This document shows, piece after piece, positions 14,148 to 21,116 of a stretch of 23,371 bases of DNA (position 1 is its first letter; the number at the start of each line of letters is the position of its first letter). A program made the translations under genes and the position numbers. The notes under the pieces are model-generated. The model worked only from the letters and a program-made list of their open reading frames with translations. It was not told where the DNA came from and did not search any database. This DNA is from Bacilli bacterium (GTDB lineage Bacteria; Bacillota_I; Bacilli_A; RFN20; CAG-288): assembly GCA_900763245.1 (NCBI GenBank), contig CAAFJQ010000143.1, forward strand, positions 1 to 23,371, written 5' to 3'.

Positions 14148-14185
14148 AATACAAAAATCTGTGCTTCCGCACACTTTTATGTATT
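14148..14185. promoter_or_regulatory. 38-bp palindrome before the DUF4143 gene
   Basis: AATACAAAAATCTGTGC (14148-14164) and GCACACTTTTATGTATT (14169-14185) are complementary at 14 of 17 positions around TTCC (GGAA on the minus strand, a GNRA-type loop if transcribed). It abuts the ribosome site (14141-14146), so it is an operator or a hairpin in the 5' UTR. Confidence 0.6.
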
Positions 14186-14199
14186 AAGTAACACCAAAC

Positions 14200-14229
14200 A
14201 AAAATAGCTGACGCATATACGTCAGCTAT
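14200..14229 (-). terminator. Terminator of the four-gene rsuA operon
   Basis: ATAGCTGACG (14204-14213) pairs with CGTCAGCTAT (14220-14229). On the minus strand the stem is followed by TTTTTG. It lies just after the last stop codon of the operon. Confidence 0.85.
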
Positions 14230-14232
14230 CTG

Positions 14233-14589
14233 TTACTTCAGAAACGGTTCAAACAAAGCCTGAATCTCTTTGTAGTTCTTCTGTTGGAATGGCTGTGTGC
14301 CTTTGATGGCAAGATAAGTGCCATCCTTATAGGCAATCTCAAGGAAGAACTTGATCTGATAGTTGTCTTTTCTGCCTTCGTATAAGAAGGCTTTGAAGGC
14401 ATCTTCCGTCTCTTCGACTTTTAGAACATCAAAGAGCTGGTGAAGAAGATTGTCGCTTGCTTCTTTGCTGTACTTCACACCATTGTCTTTGACAAAACAT
14501 CCCTTGGTGTAATTCAGTCTGATGGAGAGTATGTCTTCGACAGACTGCGGGCTTCTTCTGAAGAAGGAAATATATTCGATATCTTTCAT
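14233..14589 (-). CDS. Small unknown protein, last gene of the rsuA operon
   Basis: This 118-residue soluble protein has mixed helix/strand character with several aromatic residues, and I do not recognise it. ATG 14589 is chosen over a TTG four codons upstream because GAGGAA lies at normal spacing before it and the upstream gene's TAA ends one base before this ATG. That spacing implies translational coupling with the zinc-ribbon gene. The two may work together, and both share a pattern of short strands with acidic turns, but no domain is assignable. Terminator 14200-14229 follows directly. Confidence 0.7.
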   Translation of the reverse strand: MKDIEYISFFRRSPQSVEDILSIRLNYTKGCFVKDNGVKYSKEASDNLLHQLFDVLKVEETEDAFKAFLYEGRKDNYQIKFFLEIAYKDGTYLAIKGTQPFQQKNYKEIQALFEPFLK

Positions 14590-14590
14590 A

Positions 14591-15106
14591 TTATTCCTCA
14601 AAGAGAGAAGAGAAGATATTCTTCAGCACCGGGAAAAGCTTCGGGAAAGCGTTGGTGCCGATGATCTTGTCTTCGGGGAAAAGGGAAAGATTGTATTTCA
14701 TTCTGATTTCGAAGGATTCATCTTTTCCGGTGACAAATCCTGTCGATACTTTCGGCCAGTCGAGGATGAAGAGCTGTTCGAAGATGAGCTTTTTGAATCC
14801 TTCGAACTGCTCTGTGAATTCAATCTTCTCATAGGGTTGAAGCCTCTTGTCAGCTAGGATTCTAGAGGGATAAAGATAGACCTTGTCTGCTTCCTTTTTG
14901 ATATCGACAGACAAAGAGCTTCCGTCTTTTTCCGTATAACGGAAATAGAATTCTCCTAAGTTGTTTTCGTGTTCTACAAAGGTCTTTCCGTCATCGACAC
15001 CGAAATCCTTGTGACAGCTATCGCATTCAAAACCATGGTTCTTGTAAACGGAATCCGAGAATGGAGTCGCTTCGCTGTTTCCGCAATAGGGACAATATAC
15101 TTTCAT
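14591..15106 (-). CDS. Zinc-ribbon protein of unknown function
   Basis: The 171-residue protein begins with a clear zinc ribbon: C-P-Y-C-G (5-9) and C-D-S-C-H (28-32), two CxxC knuckles about 20 residues apart. The rest (about 40-171) is a soluble, mixed alpha/beta domain I do not recognise, ending in an acidic L-F-E-E. The start overlaps the rsuA-type gene's stop as ATGA (15103-15106), with AAAGGAGATC as ribosome site. Such ribbons bind zinc and often nucleic acid or protein partners; position next to an rRNA-modifying enzyme makes an RNA-linked role conceivable, but this is only context. Confidence 0.75.
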   Translation of the reverse strand: MKVYCPYCGNSEATPFSDSVYKNHGFECDSCHKDFGVDDGKTFVEHENNLGEFYFRYTEKDGSSLSVDIKKEADKVYLYPSRILADKRLQPYEKIEFTEQFEGFKKLIFEQLFILDWPKVSTGFVTGKDESFEIRMKYNLSLFPEDKIIGTNAFPKLFPVLKNIFSSLFEE

Positions 15107-15822
15107 AACTGATCTCCTTTCTTCATATGAGTCACTTCAAGAAGGGAATCGATTTCTTCTTCGGAAAGAAGTCTGTATTCCCCTTCTTTCAGGTCGCCTA
15201 ATTCAATAGGCCCCAAACGGACTCTCTTTAATGCTACCACATCGTAATTGAAATGGCCGAAAAGTCTTTTGACTTCATGGTATTTTCCTTCCGATACAGT
15301 CAAATAGGCGCGATATTCATCAATGATTTCTAACTTTGACGGCTTTGCGATTTCTCCTCTTCCGATATCGATATCATGATTGAAGAGTTCGACTAGTGTC
15401 GGTCTTAACAGATGATTGACGGTAGCAAGATAGGTTTTTTCAACCTGTGTCTTAGGATGGGCAAGCCTTGCATTGAGGATTCCGTTATCGGTAAGAAGCA
15501 ATAATCCTGTTGTATCCTGATCGAGTCTTCCGACCATTCTAACCTTCTTTTTGTATAAAGCAGGGATCAGATTCATGACGGAGGGATAGTTCTCATCGAT
15601 CATGGAGCACATATATCCTTCAGGCTTGTTGAGAAGAAGGACGACAAAAGGAGTGTTTGGAATCTCTTTTCCGTTCACTTCGATCTTATCTGTTCCTGTG
15701 ATGAGCATCTCCCCATCTGTTACTCTTACTCCGTTGACACGGATGTCATTATTTCTGATGATCTTCTTGCAGGCTTTTCTTGAACCTAATCCGGAATTGG
15801 CTAAAAAACGGTCTAATCTCAT
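15103..15822 (-). CDS. rsuA: RsuA-family 16S rRNA pseudouridine synthase
   Basis: An N-terminal S4 RNA-binding domain (about 1-45, beginning M-R-L-D-R-F-L-A) is followed by a pseudouridine-synthase domain. The catalytic motif is G-R-L-D-Q-D-T-T-G-L (98-107), with nucleophile Asp101, and the family block L-N-K-P-E-G-Y is at 64-70. The length of 239 residues fits RsuA/RluE-type enzymes, which isomerise a single uridine in rRNA (U516 of 16S rRNA in the case of RsuA). The K-Y-H-E-V-K-R-L-F block (about 180-188) supports this subfamily. ATG 15822 overlaps the upstream membrane gene's stop as ATGA, so it is translated by coupling. An RluB- or RluF-type target cannot be excluded from the sequence alone. 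Confidence 0.9.
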   Translation of the reverse strand: MRLDRFLANSGLGSRKACKKIIRNNDIRVNGVRVTDGEMLITGTDKIEVNGKEIPNTPFVVLLLNKPEGYMCSMIDENYPSVMNLIPALYKKKVRMVGRLDQDTTGLLLLTDNGILNARLAHPKTQVEKTYLATVNHLLRPTLVELFNHDIDIGRGEIAKPSKLEIIDEYRAYLTVSEGKYHEVKRLFGHFNYDVVALKRVRLGPIELGDLKEGEYRLLSEEEIDSLLEVTHMKKGDQL

Positions 15823-16709
15823 TTTGTGTTCTCATCTTTCTTCTTTTGGTATATAGGGAGTGTCAGTACAAGGCTGACAATGAGGAAGGCAAACAAGGTG
15901 CTTACCAAGGTGATGTTCTGGGCTGTCAGTGTGATGACATTGGAATCAAAGTACCAAGGGGCTTTGATTTTATTGATGCAGATAAGGAGGAAGCCAGAGA
16001 ACAAGAAGGCGATATTGGATGCTCTCTTTTCCATCTCAAACTTATCCAACTGTTTCTGGAAGAAGAGATAGAAGACTCTTCCTGTAAAGATTCCTAAGAA
16101 GAGAATGATGAATAAGAAGATATAATCCTTGATTCCAGAATATAGAAGGCTGTTCATGTATTTCCCGAAATATGTGAACAGATTGATGTAGAAGAGAGGC
16201 GTCAATAACGATATGCCGTTAAAGGATGAGATGAAGGAAGAGAAGCATAATGTGATGAAGATCAAAAATGGAATGACACTCTCTTCATTAGCCTGTTTAA
16301 AGGGAATATAGTAGAACGAGAAGGATAGAGCAAAGACAATGATGAATGTAAGAATGAAGGGAAGAAGATGAATTTTCTTTTTCTCTTGTACGATCTCAAA
16401 GATCTCTGCAGCCATGAAGACAAGAATCATGATACCCATACCAGCATAAATGCCAGTATGATATCTCTCTAACATCATATCAAGCGGAACGAAGAAGAAA
16501 ACGGATACTGCAATTGCCATTGCGATCATTTCAACAAGGCTATGTCTGAAAAAGGAAGAGAACCCGTTTTCTTCTTCCCGGTGAAGAGAAGAAGAGAGTC
16601 TTTTCCTTTCAAAGAAAGGCATGCAGTCGAAAAATCCTAAAAGCAGACCTTTCATCAAAGACATAAAGACCGATATCGTTTTATCTTTGTTCGTATTATT
16701 GTTTTCCAT
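15819..16709 (-). CDS. Polytopic membrane protein, possibly DUF368-like
   Basis: From ATG 16709 the protein has 296 residues, a short polar start and about eight hydrophobic segments. The M-K-G-L-L-L-G-F-F-D-C-M-P opening and a later S-S-F-I-S-S-F-N-G-I-S repeat-like block resemble the two inverted halves of DUF368 proteins, which have recently been linked to lipid-carrier transport, but the P-G-V-S-G-G core is not visible, so the link is weak. A longer version from 16805 would add 32 residues through the promoter region and has no ribosome site, so I reject it. A TATAAT ends 7 nt before ATG 16709, implying a leaderless or nearly leaderless mRNA. It is the first gene of the operon with rsuA. 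Confidence 0.7.
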   Translation of the reverse strand: MENNNTNKDKTISVFMSLMKGLLLGFFDCMPFFERKRLSSSLHREEENGFSSFFRHSLVEMIAMAIAVSVFFFVPLDMMLERYHTGIYAGMGIMILVFMAAEIFEIVQEKKKIHLLPFILTFIIVFALSFSFYYIPFKQANEESVIPFLIFITLCFSSFISSFNGISLLTPLFYINLFTYFGKYMNSLLYSGIKDYIFLFIILFLGIFTGRVFYLFFQKQLDKFEMEKRASNIAFLFSGFLLICINKIKAPWYFDSNVITLTAQNITLVSTLFAFLIVSLVLTLPIYQKKKDENTK

Positions 16710-16716
16710 GGTTACT

Positions 16717-16745
16717 ATTATATAAAACAAAGGAAACTTTTTAAA
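16717..16745 (-). promoter_or_regulatory. Promoter of the membrane protein-rsuA operon
   Basis: On the minus strand a poor -35 (TTTAAA, 16745-16740), 17 nt and TATAAT (16722-16717) end only 7 nt before the ATG, so transcription would begin at or next to the start codon. Confidence 0.5.
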
Positions 16746-16877
16746 TCTATCATTGTATCTTGGAAAGAGAAAAAACACAGGCTTGATTGATTCGATTGAC
16801 ATCAAACTGAAAAACTAGATTGCAATTTGAAACATTATGCTTATCATTTAAGTATTGATTTCAATGATGGAGAAAAC

Positions 16878-17348
16878 ATGAAACAAAAAATATTGTCTAA
16901 AAAGATATTCCTGATACAGATAGCATTATCCGCGCTCTCTTTCCTTCTTCCTCTTTTTCCGACTCTCTATTCGGAAGACAACCGATTTATTCAGCCGATA
17001 TCCGGTTATTCTTCTTTTGTCTTTCTCAATGATAAGGAATCCACATTTCTTTATTATGGAACCTTGATGTTATCTCTTTATCTTGCCTTTATGGCTATCT
17101 TGTTCATTTTTGGCGTTGTCTCTTTATTTATGCCGAAAGAAAGAGAAAGAGGAGACAAGAGAGTCTCTCTTCTCTTCCTTTCTTTTTCTCTTATTGCATC
17201 GATTGTCCTTGTTGTCTTTTATTCGCTGATTCAGGATCTGAATCTTCATCTCAATATCGGAAGTGTTCTGATTCTGATTTTTTCTGTTATTTTCTCTGTG
17301 ACTTATTTGATCTTCTTCATCCTGGAGAAAAAGAAAAGCAGAGCCTGA
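16878..17348 (+). CDS. Small four-helix membrane protein
   Basis: From ATG 16878 (TGGAGAAAAC just upstream) the protein has 156 residues and about four membrane helices (near 10-28, 58-82, 95-117 and 125-148) with a basic C-terminal tail (E-K-K-K-S-R-A). An upstream in-frame ATG (16827) would add 17 polar residues without a ribosome site. I do not recognise a family. It is divergent from the membrane protein-rsuA operon, with about 170 nt between their starts. A GC-rich hairpin at its 3' end (17338-17362) may act as its terminator. Confidence 0.65.
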   Translation: MKQKILSKKIFLIQIALSALSFLLPLFPTLYSEDNRFIQPISGYSSFVFLNDKESTFLYYGTLMLSLYLAFMAILFIFGVVSLFMPKERERGDKRVSLLFLSFSLIASIVLVVFYSLIQDLNLHLNIGSVLILIFSVIFSVTYLIFFILEKKKSRA

Positions 17349-17362
17349 GGTATTGGCTCTGC
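17338..17362 (+). terminator. Hairpin at the end of the small membrane gene
   Basis: GCAGAGCC (17338-17345) pairs with GGCTCTGC (17355-17362) across the stop codon. No T-run follows, so termination would be weak. Confidence 0.45.
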
Positions 17363-17371
17363 AATAATACA

Positions 17372-17626
17372 TCAGCGTTTATAAATCGTGATGAAATCAT
17401 TTAAAATTTCATTTACAAGCTGTGGATTGTTATCTAATTGTTCTATATCCAACAAATCAATTTTTTCGTATTCACTCTAACGCTCTATAAGATATTGATA
17501 CTTGACAGTATTGATTTTACTTTCATTGGATTCATATCTCTTATAGGTTCTTAGCGATACTTGTAGGATATCTGCGCATTTGGCTTGTCTAAGACCTTTG
17601 TTTATTCTTAATTGTTTCAATGTCAT
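17372..17626 (-). pseudogene. HTH protein gene interrupted by an in-frame TAG
   Basis: From ATG 17626 the minus strand encodes a 49-residue helix-turn-helix domain of the Xre type (M-T-L-K-Q-L-R ... L-R-T-Y-K-R-Y-E-S-N-E-S-K), then TAG (17477-17479). The same frame then continues for 34 sensible codons to TGA (17372-17374). Full-length relatives, as I remember them, join this HTH to a nucleotidyltransferase (MNT) domain that is absent here, so the gene is both interrupted and shortened. The first 49 residues could still bind DNA. Four operator-like motifs lie just upstream (17657-17719). It sits next to an AbiE-like pair, which suggests the remains of a second nucleotidyltransferase system. 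Confidence 0.6.
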
Positions 17627-17656
17627 TGTTTTACTCAAATACAATCATATTGCAAT

Positions 17657-17719
17657 TGACACCATGGTTAAATGTGTTTGGTGCCAAAATGGCACCTGAT
17701 GAAGCAAAAGATGGTGTCA
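17657..17719. promoter_or_regulatory. Cluster of four TGRCACC operator-like motifs
   Basis: TGACACC (17657), GGTGCCA (17680), TGGCACC (17690) and GGTGTCA (17713) alternate in orientation. The inner pair forms GGTGCC-AAAAT-GGCACC and the outer pair a 9-bp inverted repeat (ATGGTGTCA/TGACACCAT). They precede the HTH pseudogene's start, as expected for an autoregulated HTH repressor. Confidence 0.6.
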
Positions 17720-17733
17720 TCTGCTTTGAAGAT

Positions 17734-17767
17734 AAAAAGAGGTTTGATAAAGGATTCAACCCTTTTT
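17734..17767 (-). terminator. Probable terminator of the AbiE-like operon
   Basis: AAAAAGAGGTTTGA (17734-17747) and TCAACCCTTTTT (17756-17767) pair with one bulge. The minus-strand transcript ends in CTTTTT. It lies 57 nt past the toxin gene's stop. Confidence 0.55.
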
Positions 17768-17823
17768 AAATGGATTGGAAATACAATCGGATGTTTCATG
17801 ATTCCTCTCGTATAAGTTTGATG

Positions 17824-18534
17824 TTATTTCGGAAGGAGGACTTTGATATATGCTTTTACTGTTGCATAGACTTTGTCAAACGATGGCTTTTCTGCATTAC
17901 CAGAAAATCTGAATTTTTCATAAGAGTGTCTTAATTCTTCCGATTTATAAATAAAGCAATAAAATGACTCTAATCTTCTCCCACTCTTTTCCAAAATATC
18001 AAGAATGCCAGTTTTATCAAATATCAACACTTTTGAAAGGTAATAAATGTCGACTACATCTTTTATCCTACGAAACACTTTGTCAGTTGATATTGCAAAA
18101 ATTTTATCCGCTAGCATTTGCAATGGTAGAGCGCCATAGAAACGTATTCCTTCAACTTCATAAATCTTTGTCAATGCAACTGGCTTGTTAATATCAACAT
18201 CCATTGTAAATATAGGATTTCCTGTATCAATATCAGAAAATTTAAATCCGGCAGACTTGTTCTTTTCATACATTCGATAGAGGCTGACTTTGAAATCAAT
18301 GCCGGCTTTATCAAGGGCTTTTTGCAAAGACTCGACCATCTGTTCAGCACTTGGTCTTTCCGCAAAAGTCCAATTAGCATCAATATCTGAGGTGTGCCTT
18401 GTTTCTTCTGTATATCCGGCTTCAGATAGACAAACTTTCAAAACCATAGCTCCTTTGAAACTCATTGGTATTCCGCTATCATAAATTGCTTTCATAACAG
18501 AGTACATCATCTTTTCTTTCAAAGACATTATCAT
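17824..18534 (-). CDS. AbiEii-type nucleotidyltransferase (toxin of an AbiE-like pair)
   Basis: From ATG 18534 the protein has 236 residues. It shows the nucleotidyltransferase pattern of AbiEii/AbiGii proteins: a K-G-A-M-V-L (27-32) turn-helix in place of the usual G-G-T-A, the metal-binding S-D-I-D (49-52) strand, and downstream M-L-A-D-K-I and R-I-K-D-V-V-D-I-Y-Y-L blocks carrying the conserved Lys and Asp. In the known systems AbiEii is a GTP-binding nucleotidyltransferase toxin that blocks growth, giving phage abortive infection or plasmid stabilisation. A TTG five codons upstream is rejected because AGGAGA (18541-18546) sits 6 nt before the ATG. The antitoxin gene ends 11 nt upstream. 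Whether it is toxic here is not shown. Confidence 0.8.
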   Translation of the reverse strand: MIMSLKEKMMYSVMKAIYDSGIPMSFKGAMVLKVCLSEAGYTEETRHTSDIDANWTFAERPSAEQMVESLQKALDKAGIDFKVSLYRMYEKNKSAGFKFSDIDTGNPIFTMDVDINKPVALTKIYEVEGIRFYGALPLQMLADKIFAISTDKVFRRIKDVVDIYYLSKVLIFDKTGILDILEKSGRRLESFYCFIYKSEELRHSYEKFRFSGNAEKPSFDKVYATVKAYIKVLLPK

Positions 18535-18545
18535 AGTCAATCTCC

Positions 18546-19196
18546 TCAACTTTCGTAATACTCTTGAATATCCTTGACCAATTCATCAAATCTCTCCTGA
18601 TATTTAGGAGGAACACATAAACCCTTGAAACTATCACCGTTGGTTGAATAATATTCGCTGACAGCTTCCATTGTTCCTTGCATATCCAAGATATCTTCAT
18701 TGGCAAGCGCATCAAAGAGAGTCCGATTGAAAGTAGTATATTCAATACCATCTCTTTTTTCCACATCATAAGGACTGATCTGATTTCCGAGAACAACGAC
18801 TCCATTGAAGCGAGTGAGAGCATCGCTTCCATAAGCCCAGATGAGAAATTCATCGCTTCGCCCTAAAAATCTGCCCTGGCACATGAAAGCCTCATCTAAA
18901 GCAAAAACTATAGGCTCATCTATGCATTTTCTGACAGCCTGAAGCCAACGGAATACGTCCAAATAATCACTTGTTTTAGGAAGATCTTTTTTTCTTGGAT
19001 TATATTTTGGCAAAATGATTGTCTTTCTGTTGATCAGATCTTCATCGATCTGTCTTTCCAATAAGTCGATGATATATTCAGGTGGTTTTCTATTTCCCAG
19101 TTCCCAATTCTGAATTGTTCGGAAAGGAATATGGTAACGTTTTGCAAAATCGATTTGTGTACAACCCAGCTTTTGCCGCATTTCTCGTATTTCCAT
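18546..19196 (-). CDS. HTH plus AbiEi-like antitoxin
   Basis: This 216-residue protein has an N-terminal Xre-type helix-turn-helix (about 1-45: C-T-Q-I-D-F-A-K-R-Y, R-T-I-Q-N-W-E-L-G). A C-terminal domain follows with a T-T-F-N-R-T-L-F-D-A-L block (about 153-163) of the kind seen in AbiEi antitoxins. Its stop lies just before the AbiEii start, so the pair is one operon. In AbiE systems the antitoxin represses the operon by binding inverted repeats at the promoter and counters the toxin without direct binding; here ACACCCA/TGAGTGT (19223-19237) lies next to the -10. AAGGAGG precedes ATG 19196. The fusion of an Xre-type HTH in place of the usual winged helix makes it a variant; the C-terminal assignment is by pattern only. 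Confidence 0.7.
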   Translation of the reverse strand: MEIREMRQKLGCTQIDFAKRYHIPFRTIQNWELGNRKPPEYIIDLLERQIDEDLINRKTIILPKYNPRKKDLPKTSDYLDVFRWLQAVRKCIDEPIVFALDEAFMCQGRFLGRSDEFLIWAYGSDALTRFNGVVVLGNQISPYDVEKRDGIEYTTFNRTLFDALANEDILDMQGTMEAVSEYYSTNGDSFKGLCVPPKYQERFDELVKDIQEYYES

Positions 19197-19217
19197 TTAA
19201 TGAGTCCTCCTTGATAT

Positions 19218-19237
19218 ATTATACACCCAATGAGTGT
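19218..19237 (-). promoter_or_regulatory. Promoter and operator of the AbiE-like operon
   Basis: TATAAT on the minus strand (19223-19218) lies 21 nt before the ATG. ACACCCA/TGAGTGT (plus strand 19223-19237), a palindrome with one mismatch, abuts it on the -35 side, a normal site for antitoxin autorepression. Confidence 0.6.
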
Positions 19238-19250
19238 GTTCAGAAATATT

Positions 19251-19335
19251 TGATCAACAAAAAGGCTGCAAAGTCCTCGATTGCATTTCTGTTCTATTTA
19301 GAAATGGTCGAATGCTTTTGCAGCCAATTGATCAG
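19251..19335 (-). terminator. Terminator of the alpha-glucosidase gene
   Basis: TGATCAA and GGCTGCAAA (19251-19257, 19264-19272) pair with TTTGCAGCC and TTGATCA (19317-19325, 19328-19334), with a further inner AGAAAT/ATTTCT stem. On the minus strand the stem is followed by TTTTTG. Confidence 0.7.
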
Positions 19336-19340
19336 TTTTG

Positions 19341-20993
19341 TTATTTGATTTTCAGTTCGTAGATACTGGCTTCATAAGGTCTCATCTTGTTAGCTTTGTC
19401 GTCATAATTGGATAAGACAAGAGACTTATCGACTCCATTGAAACCAAGCGGATATTTCACATTCTTATTTGTTAAGTTGAGTATGACCATATAGGCTTTG
19501 TCCTTGTCTTTTCTGATGTAATTCAGAATCTCTTTTTTCGTATCCATGAAACCGATTGTTCCATAGACGAAAGTCTTGTTTGTCTCTCTCAGTTCATTGA
19601 TTTTCTTAAAGTAGGCAAAAATGGATTTGGGATCATCTTTTTCGTTTTCGTAGTTATAGATAGCACCATTGCTATTATAGACCTGCCAAGGTGTTACACC
19701 CTTTGAAGCAAATCCGTATCCCTCTTCGTTATTGAAGGCCATTGGCGCTCTTGAATCATCTCTGGATGACTGCCATGCGATACGTTTTGCAATGAACTTC
19801 GGAAGATGGAATTTCTTCTTTGCTAAGTTATATACGGCACTTGTAACACAATCGCTGCAATTTTCAAGATCGAGAGGTTTAGGATAGTCTCTTGCGCCAA
19901 CCTCTTCTCCCATATAGAGGAAAGGTGTTCCTCTGAGCGTGAACAGAAGCGTCAAGAGCATCTTGGCACCGATATCCTGGTTCTTGCCCCAGACATATTT
20001 TCCGATGGAACGATGCTGATCGTGATTTTCAAGATAGTTGCCGTTATAGTCGACTGTGCATTGCCACTTGATGATGGCATTTCTGAAGCGCTTGATATTG
20101 GCGTGTCTTGAAAGGAAGCTATCATAGACACAGGCTGTATCGAACTGGAAGAATGTATCCAGTTCATGGTCTAAGTATTTGACACCATCCTCCGGTGTGA
20201 TGCCACCACCGCATTCTCCGATCAGAACACCGCCTCTAGGTTCGATGACGTCTTTTCTGATCTGTTTGAGCAATCTGTGATTTCCTTCTGTTGCGACATA
20301 GTGTTCACATCCGACAGGAGCCCCTACTTTTCTCTTCTTTCCGTCTTCGAAAGACTCCTTATAGATTTCAGAGATGACATCGCATCTGAAACCATAGACA
20401 CCCTTGTCCATCCAGAAGGCGATGATCTTCTCTACTTCCTCTAACACTTCTGGATTGTGCCAGTTGAGGTCGGGCTGTTTCTTGTGGAAGAGATGTAAGT
20501 AGTAGATATTGTCTTCACCTACTACTTTTTCCCATGCGGAACCTGTGAAATTGCTTTGCCAGTTATTAGGAGGAAGTTCTTTTCCGTCTTTGTCTTTCTT
20601 TCCTTCTTTGAAGATATAGTAATTCCTGTATTTGGAATTCTTGTCCTTCAATGCTTCTTTAAACCAAGGGTGTTCATCGCTTGTATGGTTGACAACGAGA
20701 TCCATGATGACTTTCATGCCTCTCTTTTTTGTCTCTTCCATCAACGCGTTGAAATCATCCATCGTTCCGAACATCGGATTGATATCGTAATAATCGGATA
20801 TATCGTATCCCATGTCGAACATGGGAGAACGATAGATCGGAGAAAGCCATATCGTTTTGATTCCGATATCGCAAAGATAATCGAGTTTCTCGATTATTCC
20901 TTTCAGATCGCCTTTCCCGTCTCCGTTTCCGTCTTTAAATGAAATCGGATAAATCTGATATACGGCATGTTCTTTTAAGAAGTTATCGCTCAT
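19341..20993 (-). CDS. GH13 alpha-glucosidase (oligo-1,6-glucosidase type)
   Basis: This 550-residue cytoplasmic enzyme (no signal peptide) is of the GH13_31 type. The first segment binds calcium, D-G-N-G-D-G-K-G-D (21-29). Catalytic blocks are D-L-V-V-N-H (98-103), G-F-R-C-D-V (201-206, nucleophile D205), G-E (259-260, acid/base E260) and E-N-H-D-Q (322-326, D325). Val206 after the nucleophile is the residue that in oligo-1,6-glucosidases favours alpha-1,6 bonds. The D-V-I-S-E-I segment and N-H-D-Q-H-R differ from the common N-H-D-Q-P-R, a small oddity. It likely frees glucose from isomaltose-type or other alpha-glucosides taken up by the cell. AGAAGGAAAC precedes ATG 20993; an extended -10 promoter lies at 21018-21026. 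It is monocistronic. A trehalose-6-phosphate hydrolase role is less likely. Confidence 0.92.
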   Translation of the reverse strand: MSDNFLKEHAVYQIYPISFKDGNGDGKGDLKGIIEKLDYLCDIGIKTIWLSPIYRSPMFDMGYDISDYYDINPMFGTMDDFNALMEETKKRGMKVIMDLVVNHTSDEHPWFKEALKDKNSKYRNYYIFKEGKKDKDGKELPPNNWQSNFTGSAWEKVVGEDNIYYLHLFHKKQPDLNWHNPEVLEEVEKIIAFWMDKGVYGFRCDVISEIYKESFEDGKKRKVGAPVGCEHYVATEGNHRLLKQIRKDVIEPRGGVLIGECGGGITPEDGVKYLDHELDTFFQFDTACVYDSFLSRHANIKRFRNAIIKWQCTVDYNGNYLENHDQHRSIGKYVWGKNQDIGAKMLLTLLFTLRGTPFLYMGEEVGARDYPKPLDLENCSDCVTSAVYNLAKKKFHLPKFIAKRIAWQSSRDDSRAPMAFNNEEGYGFASKGVTPWQVYNSNGAIYNYENEKDDPKSIFAYFKKINELRETNKTFVYGTIGFMDTKKEILNYIRKDKDKAYMVILNLTNKNVKYPLGFNGVDKSLVLSNYDDKANKMRPYEASIYELKIK

Positions 20994-21017
20994 GTTTGTT
21001 TCCTTCTTTCTTTGAAA

Positions 21018-21026
21018 ATTATACCA
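21018..21026 (-). promoter_or_regulatory. Extended -10 promoter of the glucosidase gene
   Basis: The minus strand reads TGGTATAAT, a consensus TATAAT preceded by a TG extension, 24 nt before the ATG. No convincing -35 is visible and no perfect cre site is present. Confidence 0.55.
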
Positions 21027-21116
21027 TGAGAAAACAGGGAAGAGAAAAATGAAAATGATGAAATTATGCTTGTAAGAGGAAGAAACGAATCCTGTAATTG
21101 GAATTCATGTAAAGAA

